From Anaerolineaceae bacterium (GTDB lineage: Bacteria > Chloroflexota > Anaerolineae > Aggregatilineales > Phototrophicaceae), in the NCBI GenBank assembly GCA_026708325.1, contig JAPOVC010000014.1, positions 310,001-374,000 on the forward strand: a stretch of DNA of 64,000 nt, given 5' to 3'. Below, in pieces: positions 34,446 through 43,171 of the stretch. The notes below the pieces were generated by a model that saw only the letters and a list, made by a program, of their open reading frames with translations, was not told the DNA's origin and made no database searches. Position 1 is the first letter of the stretch; each line of letters begins with the position of its first letter. Made by a program: the position numbers and the translations under genes.

Positions 34446-35645
34446 ATGACGATCAGCATTCGCGACGTCCGGGTCATCACGACCAAACCGGGCAAATCCA
34501 ATCTGGTCATCGTCAAGGTGCTGACCTCCGAGCCTGAACTTTACGGCCTCGGCTGCGCGACTTTCACGCAGCGTTGGCACGCCGTCGTCACGGCCATCGA
34601 GAAACACCTGAAGCCCTTTGCGCTGGGACGCGACGTCACTCGCAACGAAGAGTTCTTTCGCATGGCGATGGTGCACAGCTACTGGCGCAATGGCCCGGTG
34701 CTGAACAACGCCATCTCCGGCGTCGACCAGGCGCTGTGGGACATCCGCGGCAAACTGGCGGGCATGCCGGTGTATGACCTTCTCGGCGGCCGGCAGCGTG
34801 AAGCGGCCAATGTCTACGTCCATGCCGACGGCGAGAATCCGCAGGAGGTGACGGAAAACGTCCTGCGTTACATGGATGAAGGTCACCGTCACATCCGCGT
34901 GCAAATGGGGGGCTACGGCGGAGCGGGCGGTAAAGACGTCAGACCCGAAGGCGCGCCGGCAGGCAGCTACTACGATCCCCGCGCCTATTGCCGGGACATG
35001 TTGGGCATGATCGAGCACGTGCGCAAGGCGGTTGGCGATGAGGTCGAGTTGCTGCATGACATTCATGAGCGCCTGCACCCGATTCACGCCATCCAGTTTG
35101 CGAAAGACGTGGAACCGTTCAGACTGTTCTTTCTGGAGGATGCCCTGGCGCCGGAAGACATCGAATGGTTTCGGCAATTGCGGGCGCAGAGCGCCGTGCC
35201 GCTGGCGATGGGGGAACTCTTCAACAACCCGCTGGAGTGGCAGCCCCTGATCGAGGGCCGCCTGATTGATTTTCTGCGCATGCACATCAGCCAGATGGGC
35301 GGACTGACCCCGGCCCGCGACGTTGCGCTTTTCGCCAATATGTATGGCATCCGCACCGCCTGGCATGGCCCGGGCGACACATCGCCGATCGGGCATGCCG
35401 CCAACCTCCAACTGGACCTTTGGGAGCCCAACTTCGGCATCCAGGAGTGGTATGAGCCGGACGACATGGACTACGAACTCTTTCCGGGTTTGCCGGAGGT
35501 GCGCGACGGATACCTCTATCCGAACACCTCGCCCGGACTCGGCATCGACATCGACGAGGACATGGCGGCGCGCTATCCCTGTGAGGACGTGACCGAATTT
35601 TGGACCCAGACGCGCCTGCCGGATGGCTCGCCGGCCCGTCCATGA
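34446..35645 (+). CDS. Enolase-superfamily sugar-acid dehydratase, ManD/RspA-like
   Basis: TIM-barrel dehydratase of 399 residues (ManD/RspA family about 400). Mg ligands and catalytic residues align well: Asp205 and His207 in LHDIHERL, Glu231 in FLEDALAPED, Glu257 in MGELFNNP. HGPGDTSPIGHAAN near 308-321 and PNFGIQEWYE near 333-342 are typical of mannonate dehydratase-like members. The family includes active D-mannonate and D-gluconate dehydratases and many low-activity relatives such as RspA. ATG at 34446 follows 24 nt after the 2-TM gene. The downstream CUT2 importer starts from its own strong promoter. The probable product is a 2-keto-3-deoxy sugar acid. Confidence 0.9.
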   Translation: MTISIRDVRVITTKPGKSNLVIVKVLTSEPELYGLGCATFTQRWHAVVTAIEKHLKPFALGRDVTRNEEFFRMAMVHSYWRNGPVLNNAISGVDQALWDIRGKLAGMPVYDLLGGRQREAANVYVHADGENPQEVTENVLRYMDEGHRHIRVQMGGYGGAGGKDVRPEGAPAGSYYDPRAYCRDMLGMIEHVRKAVGDEVELLHDIHERLHPIHAIQFAKDVEPFRLFFLEDALAPEDIEWFRQLRAQSAVPLAMGELFNNPLEWQPLIEGRLIDFLRMHISQMGGLTPARDVALFANMYGIRTAWHGPGDTSPIGHAANLQLDLWEPNFGIQEWYEPDDMDYELFPGLPEVRDGYLYPNTSPGLGIDIDEDMAARYPCEDVTEFWTQTRLPDGSPARP

Positions 35646-35667
35646 TAGCGATCACTGCCCGCCCCTG

Positions 35668-35696
35668 TTGACAGTGCCAGCAGGATTGTCTATAAA
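35668..35696 (+). promoter_or_regulatory. Near-consensus sigma-70 promoter for the CUT2 operon
   Basis: A perfect -35 TTGACA (35668-35673), a 17-nt spacer and -10 TATAAA (35691-35696) give a near-ideal promoter, with transcription start near 35703 and a 40-nt leader. CACTG/CAGTG half-sites flank the -35 (35653-35657 and 35672-35676) and might bind a repressor, though the arms are short. Confidence 0.85.
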
Positions 35697-35743
35697 CCCC
35701 GCCGTTACCTGTCTGATTTCTTCCTGAACTTTCGGCCTCACCC

Positions 35744-37252
35744 ATGGAACCTCTGCTGCGCCTGGAACACATCGACAAGTCTTTTCCGGGCGTCCGGGCC
35801 CTGGTGGACGTGCAGTTTGACGTACGACCTGGCGAGGTTCACGCCCTGCTGGGGGAGAATGGCGCCGGCAAGTCCACCCTGATCAAGATCATTTCCGGCG
35901 TGTATAGCGCTGACACCGGCGACATATTCGTGGAAGGGCAAGAGGTCGAATTCAGCAATCCACGCGAGGCCCAGAGCAGGGGCATCGCCACCATTTACCA
36001 GGAACTTCTGCTCTATCCCGAACTGAGCGTCGCCGAGAACATTTTCATGGGCCACGCTCCGCGCACCCGCTTCGGTATGATCGACTGGCCGAAAATGCGC
36101 GAGCAGGCGGTCGAAATCCTGTCTTCGCTGGACATCCACGACATCGACGTCACGCGCAACGTCGGCACCCTGACGGTGGGCAACCGCCAGCGGGTAGAGA
36201 TCGCCAAGGCCCTCTCGCAAAACGCCCGTCTGCTGATCATGGATGAGCCCACCGCCGCCCTGACCGAGGCCGACGTCCAGCGCCTGTTCGGGCTGGTGCG
36301 CCTGCTGCGGGACCGGGGTGTCGCCGTCATTTACATCAGTCACCGCCTGGACGAGGTCTTCATGCTGGCGGACCGGGTCACCGTGTTGCGCGACGGCCAG
36401 TATGTCGGCACCCGTGGCATCGAGGACACCAGTGAGGATGACCTCATCAGCATGATGGTCGGGCGCACCATTGACGACCTCTTCCCCAAACTGGACACGA
36501 CTGTAGGCGAGGCCATCCTCGAATTGCGCGGGCTGACGCGGCGCCCGCTGACGAAGGACATCAGTCTGAAGCTCCACGCCGGGGAAATCGTGGGTCTGGC
36601 GGGCCTGGTCGGATCGGGACGAAGCGAACTGGCCCAGGCCGTCTTTGGCTTCACGCCGGCGGAGTCTGGTGAGATTCTGCTTGACGGCAGGCAGGTCCAG
36701 ATCCGCCATCCGGGCCATGCGATGAATTTGGGCATCGCCTACGTACCGGAAGACCGCGGCACGCAGGGTCTCATTCGTCAAATGACAGTCCGCGAAAACG
36801 TCTCGCTGGCCATTCTGAAGACTTTGGCCAGGGGCAGTATCGTCAACCGCGATGCCGAACGCGAGCTTGCTCAGCGTAGCATCGGCCAACTCAACATACG
36901 GGCCTACAGTACCGAACAGGTGGTCAACAAACTCTCGGGGGGCAACCAGCAAAAGGTGGTGGTCAGCAAATGGCTGGCCAGCAAGCCACGGGTGCTGATC
37001 ATGGATGAACCTACGCGCGGCATTGACGTGGGCGCCAAGGCGGAAATTCATCGACTCATGAGCGAACTGGCGCAGCAGGGCATGGCGATTCTGATGATTT
37101 CCAGCGAATTGCCGGAAGTTCTGGGCATGAGCGACAGGATTCTGGTCATGCGCCAGGGTCAGCTTGTGGCTGAATTCGCCCGCGATGAGGCCACGCAGGA
37201 AAACGTGGCCACCGCCATGATGAGCGAAGCAGCGACAGAAGTGCAGGCGTGA
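35744..37252 (+). CDS. CUT2 sugar ABC transporter ATP-binding protein (RbsA/XylG/AraG type)
   Basis: Tandem-ATPase subunit of a CUT2 importer for a pentose or hexose, 502 residues. The first domain has Walker A GENGAGKST near 38-46, signature-like LTVGNRQR near 143-150 and Walker B LLIMDEPTAAL. The second has the usual degenerate P-loop (GLVGSGRSEL), signature LSGGNQQK and VLIMDEPTRGIDVGAK. ATG at 35744 lies 48 nt from the probable transcription start and lacks a clear Shine-Dalgarno. Its TGA overlaps the GTG of the first permease gene. It is followed by two permease genes and a binding-protein gene with a separate promoter. Confidence 0.95.
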   Translation: MEPLLRLEHIDKSFPGVRALVDVQFDVRPGEVHALLGENGAGKSTLIKIISGVYSADTGDIFVEGQEVEFSNPREAQSRGIATIYQELLLYPELSVAENIFMGHAPRTRFGMIDWPKMREQAVEILSSLDIHDIDVTRNVGTLTVGNRQRVEIAKALSQNARLLIMDEPTAALTEADVQRLFGLVRLLRDRGVAVIYISHRLDEVFMLADRVTVLRDGQYVGTRGIEDTSEDDLISMMVGRTIDDLFPKLDTTVGEAILELRGLTRRPLTKDISLKLHAGEIVGLAGLVGSGRSELAQAVFGFTPAESGEILLDGRQVQIRHPGHAMNLGIAYVPEDRGTQGLIRQMTVRENVSLAILKTLARGSIVNRDAERELAQRSIGQLNIRAYSTEQVVNKLSGGNQQKVVVSKWLASKPRVLIMDEPTRGIDVGAKAEIHRLMSELAQQGMAILMISSELPEVLGMSDRILVMRQGQLVAEFARDEATQENVATAMMSEAATEVQA

Positions 37253-38658
37253 GCGGGCGTTCGGAGGCGGGAGTTGCCTCCCTGCAACGCGTGACGCCAG
37301 TCCGGATGGCCCTGATTTTGATCAGTCTGGTCATGCTGATTGCCTGGGCCGTTCTGCCATGGATCCACCAGCCGGAACTGGGGCCAACGCTGGCCCGCGT
37401 CATCGCCGCCGAACGCTCGGCCAACGAACTTGACATTCAGCGCCAGGGTCTGTCCCTGCCTCCCATCGCCGCCCTGGTTGCCCTGGGAGTAGCGTTCTGG
37501 AGCGTTTTGTCGCCGCAGCTCTCCCGGGCCCTGGCGCTGGTTATGCTGGTCGCCGGCCTGCTGGGTCTGGTCTATCACGTCACATTCTTTGTGGACCTGG
37601 CGGAAAGCGGACGAAACGAATTGCTTGGATCGATGGGGGCCGGCTTTTGGCTGACCCTGGTGGCCGGGGTCGCCCTGATGGCGCAATTTGCCCTGCCGCG
37701 CAAGGTGGTCCCGGGCCATGAGATCAACAAGGTCCTTGGACACCAGGAGAGTGTGCTGGCCCTGGGCATTCTGGCGCTGGTCATCGTGGTCGGGCTTCTC
37801 AACCCGCGTTACGTGGCCGATCGCAACATTTCGGAGATTCTGCAGGGTAACGCCTATATCGCCGTCGCCGCCATCGGCGTCTCGATGGTGATCATTTCCG
37901 GCAACATCGACATCTCCGTCGGCTCGCTGATCGGTGTGCTTGGCATTATCAGCGGCGCGATGGTTGTGGCCGGTTACCCTGTCTGGCTTTCCTGGCTGAC
38001 GCCGCTGGTGCTTGGCGCCCTGGTGGGCTCACTGATCGGCTTCCTTGTGGCCTGGCTGCGCATACCGTCGATCATCGTCACGCTGGGCATGTTGAGCATC
38101 CTCAAGGGCGGTTTGCTCATTTTCACCAACGCGGAATGGATCACCGGCATGCCCACGGAATACGCCCTGTCGCAGCAAAAGCCGCTGGGCATCCCCATGG
38201 GCGTTTACATCATGCTCGTGCTGACCCTCATCGCTGCCTGGTGGTTGCGCAACAGCGCCACGGGACGCGCCATCTACGCCGTGGGCGGCAACGCGGAGGC
38301 GGCGCGCCTGTCAGGCATCTCCGAGCGGCGCATCATCATGTCCGTCTTCATCATCAATGGCGTTTTCGTCGGCATAGCCAGCGTGATGTTTGCCACACAG
38401 TTGCAGGTCATCCAGGCGACGGTCCCGCCCAACCTTGAACTCGTCATCATCACCGCTTCAGTGGTCGGCGGGGTGAGTATTCTCGGCGGCACCGGGACCG
38501 TGATCGGCTCCACGCTGGCGGCCATCCTGCTCAACACGATTCGCTCCGCCATGGTGTTCATCAACGTGTCCCCCTTCTGGCTGCAGGCCGTGCAGGGCGT
38601 ACTGATCCTGGCGACGGTGCTGGTGGACATTTTGAGGCGCAGGCGGCAACTGACATGA
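37249..38658 (+). CDS. CUT2 sugar ABC permease with about 150-residue N-terminal membrane extension
   Basis: 469-residue permease related to XylH/RbsC, which normally have 320-400 residues. The canonical core begins near residue 160 (NKVLGHQESVLALGILALV), with VSMVIISGNIDISVGSLIGV near 209-228 and GGVSILGGTGTVIGSTLAA near 405-423. The first 150 residues carry about three to four additional predicted membrane segments (VRMALILISLVMLIAWAVL; LPPIAALVALGVAFWSVL; ALALVMLVAGLLGLVYHV; AGFWLTLVAGVALMAQFAL), as in the longer XylH-like branch. GTG at 37249 overlaps the ATPase stop (GTGA). It likely pairs with the second permease. Confidence 0.92.
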   Translation: MSGRSEAGVASLQRVTPVRMALILISLVMLIAWAVLPWIHQPELGPTLARVIAAERSANELDIQRQGLSLPPIAALVALGVAFWSVLSPQLSRALALVMLVAGLLGLVYHVTFFVDLAESGRNELLGSMGAGFWLTLVAGVALMAQFALPRKVVPGHEINKVLGHQESVLALGILALVIVVGLLNPRYVADRNISEILQGNAYIAVAAIGVSMVIISGNIDISVGSLIGVLGIISGAMVVAGYPVWLSWLTPLVLGALVGSLIGFLVAWLRIPSIIVTLGMLSILKGGLLIFTNAEWITGMPTEYALSQQKPLGIPMGVYIMLVLTLIAAWWLRNSATGRAIYAVGGNAEAARLSGISERRIIMSVFIINGVFVGIASVMFATQLQVIQATVPPNLELVIITASVVGGVSILGGTGTVIGSTLAAILLNTIRSAMVFINVSPFWLQAVQGVLILATVLVDILRRRRQLT

Positions 38659-38670
38659 GGGGCGAAATCG

Positions 38671-39672
38671 ATGAATGAAGCAGGGCAAACACGGCGCCCG
38701 GGCTCCCGCTTCCATGACCTTCTCTTCAGTCAGGAAGGTGTGCTACTCGTCATCCTTGTGCTCTCGGTGTTGCTGCTCTCAACCCGGACGGACGTGTTCC
38801 TCACCGTCGACAACCTGCTCAACCAGGGCCGTCTGCTGACCGAGATCGGTTTGCTGGCCCTGCCCATGACCTACATCATCATCACGGGCGGCATTGACCT
38901 GTCCGTCGGGTCGATCTTTGGCCTGAGCGCCATCATGCTGGGCCACAGTTGGCAGAACTGGGGTCTGCCGCTGGAGTATGCCATCTTCGTGGCCCTGTTG
39001 ACCGGCGTTCTTTGCGGCCTTGTCAATGGTCTGTTCATTGTGCGGGTCGGAGTCCCGCCCCTGATCATGACGCTGGCGACGCTGGCCCTCTTTCGCGGGA
39101 TGGCGCTGGGCATCAGCCAGGGTCGCTCAGCGCGCGGCTATCCCGACTGGTTTCTGGAGCTGGGCGCCGGGGAGTTTCTGGGCGTCCCCAACCAGCTATG
39201 GATTCTCGTCCTGGCAGCGGTGATTGCGGCCTTCATTCTGGCGCGCACCGTATTTGGTCGCTCGCTCTACGCCATTGGCAACAACGAACTCGGAGCACGT
39301 TTTTCCGGCATCCCGGTCGGGCGCAACAAACTGCTGATCTATACCTTTTCGGGCTTGATGGCGGGTCTTGGCGGCTACATCTTTGTTTCCCGCGTGACGA
39401 CCACCCGCTCCGACATGGGCACGGGCCACGAACTCGACGTCATCGCCGCAGTCGTGCTGGGCGGCACCAGCATCTTCGGCGGTACGGGCAGCATCGCCGG
39501 AACGATGATCGGCGTGGTCCTGATTCAGTTGCTGAAGAATGGCCTGGCCCTGACCGGAGTGACCGGCGACGCCACCATCGTCGTCATTGGCACCGTGCTC
39601 ATTTTCGCCATTCTCGTCAACAACTACGTGCAGCGGCGGCGTTCGGGCGAAAGTGGCGCCGGCGCAGCCTGA
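38671..39672 (+). CDS. CUT2 sugar ABC permease, RbsC-like
   Basis: Compact permease of 333 residues with 8-10 membrane segments. Family landmarks are MTYIIITGGIDLSVGSIFGL near 66-85, the cytoplasmic RYxxxGN-like loop (LYAIGNNELGARFSGIPVG) near 205-223, and IAAVVLGGTSIFGGTGSIAG near 261-280. ATG at 38671 has GAGGGG 10 nt upstream, 12 nt after the previous permease stop. Two unlike permeases in one CUT2 operon are common in the rhamnose/autoinducer-2 subfamily (RhaP/RhaQ, LsrC/LsrD), consistent with the RhaS/LsrB-like receptor that follows. Confidence 0.94.
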   Translation: MNEAGQTRRPGSRFHDLLFSQEGVLLVILVLSVLLLSTRTDVFLTVDNLLNQGRLLTEIGLLALPMTYIIITGGIDLSVGSIFGLSAIMLGHSWQNWGLPLEYAIFVALLTGVLCGLVNGLFIVRVGVPPLIMTLATLALFRGMALGISQGRSARGYPDWFLELGAGEFLGVPNQLWILVLAAVIAAFILARTVFGRSLYAIGNNELGARFSGIPVGRNKLLIYTFSGLMAGLGGYIFVSRVTTTRSDMGTGHELDVIAAVVLGGTSIFGGTGSIAGTMIGVVLIQLLKNGLALTGVTGDATIVVIGTVLIFAILVNNYVQRRRSGESGAGAA

Positions 39673-39684
39673 GGGGTCTGCCGG

Positions 39685-39712
39685 TTGCAATTCAACATGG
39701 GCAAATTATACT
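39685..39712 (+). promoter_or_regulatory. Separate promoter for the CUT2 binding-protein gene
   Basis: A -35 TTGCAA (39685-39690), a 16-nt spacer and -10 TATACT (39707-39712) lie in the 95-nt gap before the binding-protein gene, giving a start near 39719. This would let the receptor be made in excess over the permease and ATPase subunits. Confidence 0.6.
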
Positions 39713-39767
39713 TGGCGCCGAACGTTTCGGTCGTAGATTCGCACGAGATGAAAGAAAGGACAAGGCA

Positions 39768-40904
39768 ATGAAAAATATCCTGTTGGTCTTTGCGCTGCTG
39801 GTGACAACACTGGCGGCGCCGGTGCTGGCCCAGGACGACATGATGATGCGCTGGGACGGCGCTGACGATCTTGACGTCAATCCGCTGTCCTGCCCGGGCG
39901 CGGACATGATGGAAGGCGACGGCGGGATGATGGACATGCCGGAGTATGACGGCGGTCAGCCCACCGATGCACCGGACCTCATGGGCGCCGACATTACGCT
40001 GGTCGACATTCCCAAGCTGATCGGTATCGGTTATTTCGCTGCCACCACCAAGGGTCAGGCGCAAGCCGCCGAGGAACTGGGCAACGTGATGGTGACCACC
40101 GACGCCCCCACCGAAGCCAACATCGACGACCAGATCACCTTCATCGAGAACTACATCACCCGTGGTGTGGACGGCATCCTCTTCGCCGCCAATGACCCGG
40201 TCGCTATCGCGCCGGTTTTGACGCGCGCGCTGGAGCAGGGCATCCACGTGGTTGGCTATGACGCCAACTCCGAGCCGCACGCGCGTGAGTGGTTCGTCAA
40301 CCAGGCGGAATTCAACGGCATCGCCAAGGGCCTGATGGACGCGCTGGCGGAAGAAAAGGGCGAGGATGCCTCCTTCGGCATCGTCACCAGCACCTTCACC
40401 ACGCCGAACCAGGCGCGCTGGATCGCCGAGATGTGGGCCTACACCAACGAGTGCTACCCCGACATGACCTGGCTGGAGACCGTAGAGGCGCAGGAAGACG
40501 CCATCCTCTCCTTCAACCAGGCCACGACCCTCATCAACAAGTACGGGGACGATCTGGATGCGCTCTTCGGTATGACCAGCGTCGCCACGCCGCAGTCGGC
40601 CGAGGCCGTGACCCAGGCGGGTCTCTGCGGTGAGGTGGCCGTGGTCGGCCTGGCCACGCCCAACGCCATGCGGCCCTACGTGCAGGCGGAATGTGTCAAG
40701 TCCGTCGTGCTCTGGAACCCGGTTGACCTGGGTTACGCGTCCGTCTATGTGATGCGCGCCGTGGTTGACGGGGAACTGAAGCCGGGCGACAGCAGCGTCT
40801 CCGCCGGCCGTCTGGGCGACCTGCAGGTCGTGAACGGCAGCGAAGTCCTGCTTGGCCCGCCCTTCGTGTTCAACATCGACAACGTCGAGGAGTTTGACTT
40901 CTAG
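39768..40904 (+). CDS. CUT2 substrate-binding protein (RhaS/LsrB-like) with Met/Asp-rich leader
   Basis: Periplasmic receptor of the CUT2 importer, 378 residues. Signal peptide MKNILLVFALLVTTLAAPVL is followed by an unusual Met/Asp/Gly-rich segment (about 23-62, with DDMMMRW, GADMMEGDGGMMDM). The Peripla_BP_4 domain starts near 75: KLIGIGYFAATTKGQ, TDAPTEANIDDQITFIENYI, DGILFAANDP, HVVGYDANSE, and LWNPVDLGYASVYVM near 325. ATG at 39768 has AAGGA/AAGG within 4-10 nt upstream and the signal peptide; an in-frame extension to 38949 overlaps the permease gene and is rejected. A strong terminator follows. Ligand is a sugar or autoinducer-2-like compound. Confidence 0.93.
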   Translation: MKNILLVFALLVTTLAAPVLAQDDMMMRWDGADDLDVNPLSCPGADMMEGDGGMMDMPEYDGGQPTDAPDLMGADITLVDIPKLIGIGYFAATTKGQAQAAEELGNVMVTTDAPTEANIDDQITFIENYITRGVDGILFAANDPVAIAPVLTRALEQGIHVVGYDANSEPHAREWFVNQAEFNGIAKGLMDALAEEKGEDASFGIVTSTFTTPNQARWIAEMWAYTNECYPDMTWLETVEAQEDAILSFNQATTLINKYGDDLDALFGMTSVATPQSAEAVTQAGLCGEVAVVGLATPNAMRPYVQAECVKSVVLWNPVDLGYASVYVMRAVVDGELKPGDSSVSAGRLGDLQVVNGSEVLLGPPFVFNIDNVEEFDF

Positions 40905-40926
40905 TCAGACTTGCCATCAACATCAC

Positions 40927-40960
40927 GAGCCCCGGCGCAGTCGCCGGGGCTCAATTTTTT
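40927..40960 (+). terminator. Strong intrinsic terminator after the CUT2 operon
   Basis: GAGCCCCGGCG (40927-40937) pairs perfectly with CGCCGGGGCTC (40942-40952) across a CAGT loop, followed by AA and six T. This 11-bp GC-rich stem plus U-run ends the plus-strand transcript 23 nt after the SBP stop. On the minus strand no U-run follows, so it does not terminate the RidA transcript. Confidence 0.92.
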
Positions 40961-40974
40961 CTTGCTGACCCGGC

Positions 40975-41352
40975 TTACTCGCCTGTCCAGGCGACGACGT
41001 CGATCTCAACCATGATGCCGGGCAACTGGCTGCCAACCGTGGTGCGCACGGGACGGGGTTCAGGGAACCATTTGGCGTATTCGGCGTTGAAGCGCTGAAA
41101 GAGCGACAGGTCGCTCAGGTGCACGGTTGACTTGACCACGTCCTCCATGCGGGCATCGGCAACGCCCAGAATGTTGCGAATGCATTCCAGAACGAGGGCA
41201 GTCTGTTCCTCAATAGTTTCCGGTATTTCGCCGGTGACCGGGTGCTTGGGGCCAACCCCGGACACGTAGACGAAATCGCCGACGCGTAGGGCCTGGGAAT
41301 AAGCGCCCCCGGGCGGCGGCGCCTGATTGCTGCGGATTTCCATTTTGGGCAT
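40975..41352 (-). CDS. RidA/YjgF/UK114-family protein
   Basis: 125-residue deaminase-family protein forming a trimeric chorismate-mutase-like fold. It removes reactive enamine/imine intermediates from PLP enzymes or deaminates related compounds. The family features GAYSQALRVGDFVYVSG near 15-31, the conserved Arg in RPVRTTVG near 100 and the Glu in MVEIDVVAW near 118 are present. ATG at 41352 is chosen because AGGAGGAG is 4-6 nt upstream; TTG at 41382 is a poorer in-frame start. It lies 19 nt after the SulP stop and probably shares its transcript. Confidence 0.92.
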   Translation of the reverse strand: MPKMEIRSNQAPPPGGAYSQALRVGDFVYVSGVGPKHPVTGEIPETIEEQTALVLECIRNILGVADARMEDVVKSTVHLSDLSLFQRFNAEYAKWFPEPRPVRTTVGSQLPGIMVEIDVVAWTGE

Positions 41353-41371
41353 GACTCTCCTCCTGATCGTT

Positions 41372-43069
41372 TCAACTGCCAATATCTGATTCTTCGATTC
41401 TTTCGCTCTCTTGTTGCCTCAGCCAGTCCCTCCCCCAGGCGAGAGCGCGCCGGGTCGACGCAAAGACGACGTCCTCGGCCGGGAAAATGGGCTCCAGCCA
41501 GTCCGCCTCCCCGGTCCGGTCCAGCTGTTGCCGCACATCCTGGCTAACGGCCGCCAGTACAAGCCGCCCCCCGCCAGCCTCAAGTTTCCGCGCGTATTCC
41601 CGCAGAAACGAAATGCCCGTGCTGCCAAGATACTGGTTGTCGCGCAGTCGCAGGATGACGACGCTGCCGCCACCGTTTGTCGCGGGAACAGGCAAAAGAT
41701 CTTCCAGTCGTGAAATGGCGGCAAAGTACAGGTTGCCGGCCACGGAAAATACGATCACGTCATTGCCAGGCAATTCATCCGGTACGCTTTCTTCCCTGAA
41801 TTGTCCGTCTTCCGTCTCCACCAGACGCCGAATTTGAAGATTGCTGGCGGATGTCCAGACATACATCAGTAATGAGAGAAAAACTCCAATGTATACGCTG
41901 TATTCCAGGGGAAAGAACAGCGTGGACAGAAAAGTAACGACCATGGCGCTGCGTGAAGCCACACTTACACGCCAGGCCATCTTTAGTGAATCCGGTCGAA
42001 TCAGGCTGGTCGCGGCAACGATCAATTGACCGGCCAGCGCCGACAGGGGGATTCGTTCGACAAACGGGCCAAGCACGAGCAGGATGGCCGCGACAAACAG
42101 GCCGGAATACACGTTGGCCATCCGTCCGTACGCGCCGGCGCTCAGGTTGACCGCGGTCCGCGAGAGAGAGCCGCCGGAGGGAAGGCCCTGAAAGAGACCG
42201 CCGGCGATGTTGGCGAGACCCTGGCCGGTTAGGTCGCTATGAACATTTGCCTGGGAACCGTCCGGCTGCGGCACCATGCGAGTCAGGCCGGCGCTCTGAA
42301 GGGACGCCAGCAAGGCAATGGCCACAGCGACCAGGGCGATATCGGGGACGTAGGCTGGATTGGGCAGCACCAGTTTTGGCAGGCCCGCCGGCACGGACAT
42401 CAGTTCGCCCGTCAACGTGACGTCCTGCCATCCAGCCAGCGATACCAATGCGCTGCAGACAATCAGCGCCAGCAGCATGGCAAGCAATTTCAGGCGGGTC
42501 CGCTTCAGCAGGACGATGAGGATGACTGAGAGCAGGCCCACGACAAGGGTTTGCGCCTCCAAATGGCCAAGGCCCTGCAGCCAGGTTGCCATGCGACTGA
42601 GAGCATTGCCGCTGCCGCGGATTGCCGGGCCGGAAAGGGCAGGCAACTGATTGATAATGATCAACAGTCCCGCGCCGCTGACGAATCCGGTCATCACCGC
42701 GTTGGAAACAAAACGAAACAGGTTCCCCGCCCGCGCCAGACCGAGTGCCAACTGAATTAAACCAACCAACAGGGTCAAGGTGAAAACGCGGCCGGGGAAA
42801 TCCACTTCGGCCCCGGCCACCAGCATGCTACCGACGATCAGGACCAGGGCATTGGTAGGGGAAACGGTCATGAACACGGAACTGGTCGTCAGGGCGGCGA
42901 CAATGGTTGCCACGACAATCGTGTACAAGCCGTAAATCGGGCTGACGCCGGCGATGACGGAGAAGCCCATGGCCATGGGCACGCCCGCCGCCGCGCCGCT
43001 GGCCCCGGCCAGCAGGTCCGTTATGCAGTGCCTGCGGAGATAATCCAGAATGGCGGGCTTGTCGGGCAT
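41372..43069 (-). CDS. SulP/SLC26-family anion transporter with STAS domain
   Basis: 565-residue inner-membrane anion transporter (sulfate, bicarbonate or other). About 12-14 membrane segments fill residues 15-420, with the SulP signature region GVSPIYGLYTIVVATIVAAL near 38-57 and SSVFMTVSPTNALVLIVG near 63-80; QGLANIAGGLFQGLPSGGSLSRTAV lies near 288-312. A cytoplasmic STAS domain follows from about 435 (NDVIVFSVAGNLYFAAISRLEDL; VVILRLRDNQYLGSTGISFL). ATG at 43069 lacks a clear ribosome-binding site. The sulfatases nearby make sulfate transport plausible but bicarbonate transporters have the same architecture. Confidence 0.92.
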   Translation of the reverse strand: MPDKPAILDYLRRHCITDLLAGASGAAAGVPMAMGFSVIAGVSPIYGLYTIVVATIVAALTTSSVFMTVSPTNALVLIVGSMLVAGAEVDFPGRVFTLTLLVGLIQLALGLARAGNLFRFVSNAVMTGFVSGAGLLIIINQLPALSGPAIRGSGNALSRMATWLQGLGHLEAQTLVVGLLSVILIVLLKRTRLKLLAMLLALIVCSALVSLAGWQDVTLTGELMSVPAGLPKLVLPNPAYVPDIALVAVAIALLASLQSAGLTRMVPQPDGSQANVHSDLTGQGLANIAGGLFQGLPSGGSLSRTAVNLSAGAYGRMANVYSGLFVAAILLVLGPFVERIPLSALAGQLIVAATSLIRPDSLKMAWRVSVASRSAMVVTFLSTLFFPLEYSVYIGVFLSLLMYVWTSASNLQIRRLVETEDGQFREESVPDELPGNDVIVFSVAGNLYFAAISRLEDLLPVPATNGGGSVVILRLRDNQYLGSTGISFLREYARKLEAGGGRLVLAAVSQDVRQQLDRTGEADWLEPIFPAEDVVFASTRRALAWGRDWLRQQESERIEESDIGS

Positions 43070-43106
43070 CTTGATCGTAGTCTACCCCGCCGGCCAGGCC
43101 CTGTAC

Positions 43107-43136
43107 ATGACCTCCCGGGCAGGGCAGGGTTACAAT
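43107..43136 (+). promoter_or_regulatory. Promoter for the galactonate-dehydratase-like gene
   Basis: ATGACC (43107-43112) with an 18-nt spacer and -10 TACAAT (43131-43136) gives a start near 43143 and a 29-nt leader to the ATG at 43172. The -35 is a 4/6 match. The 102-bp region is shared with the divergent SulP gene. Confidence 0.5.
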
Positions 43137-43171
43137 GGTGCGGAAAGGCGAAGAATCTGACAGGACTGCAG

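Noticed and set aside
38949..39767. In-frame 273-codon extension upstream of the CUT2 binding protein
   Set aside because: It runs inside the RbsC-like permease in another frame, and the true start at 39768 has a ribosome-binding site, a signal peptide and a promoter.
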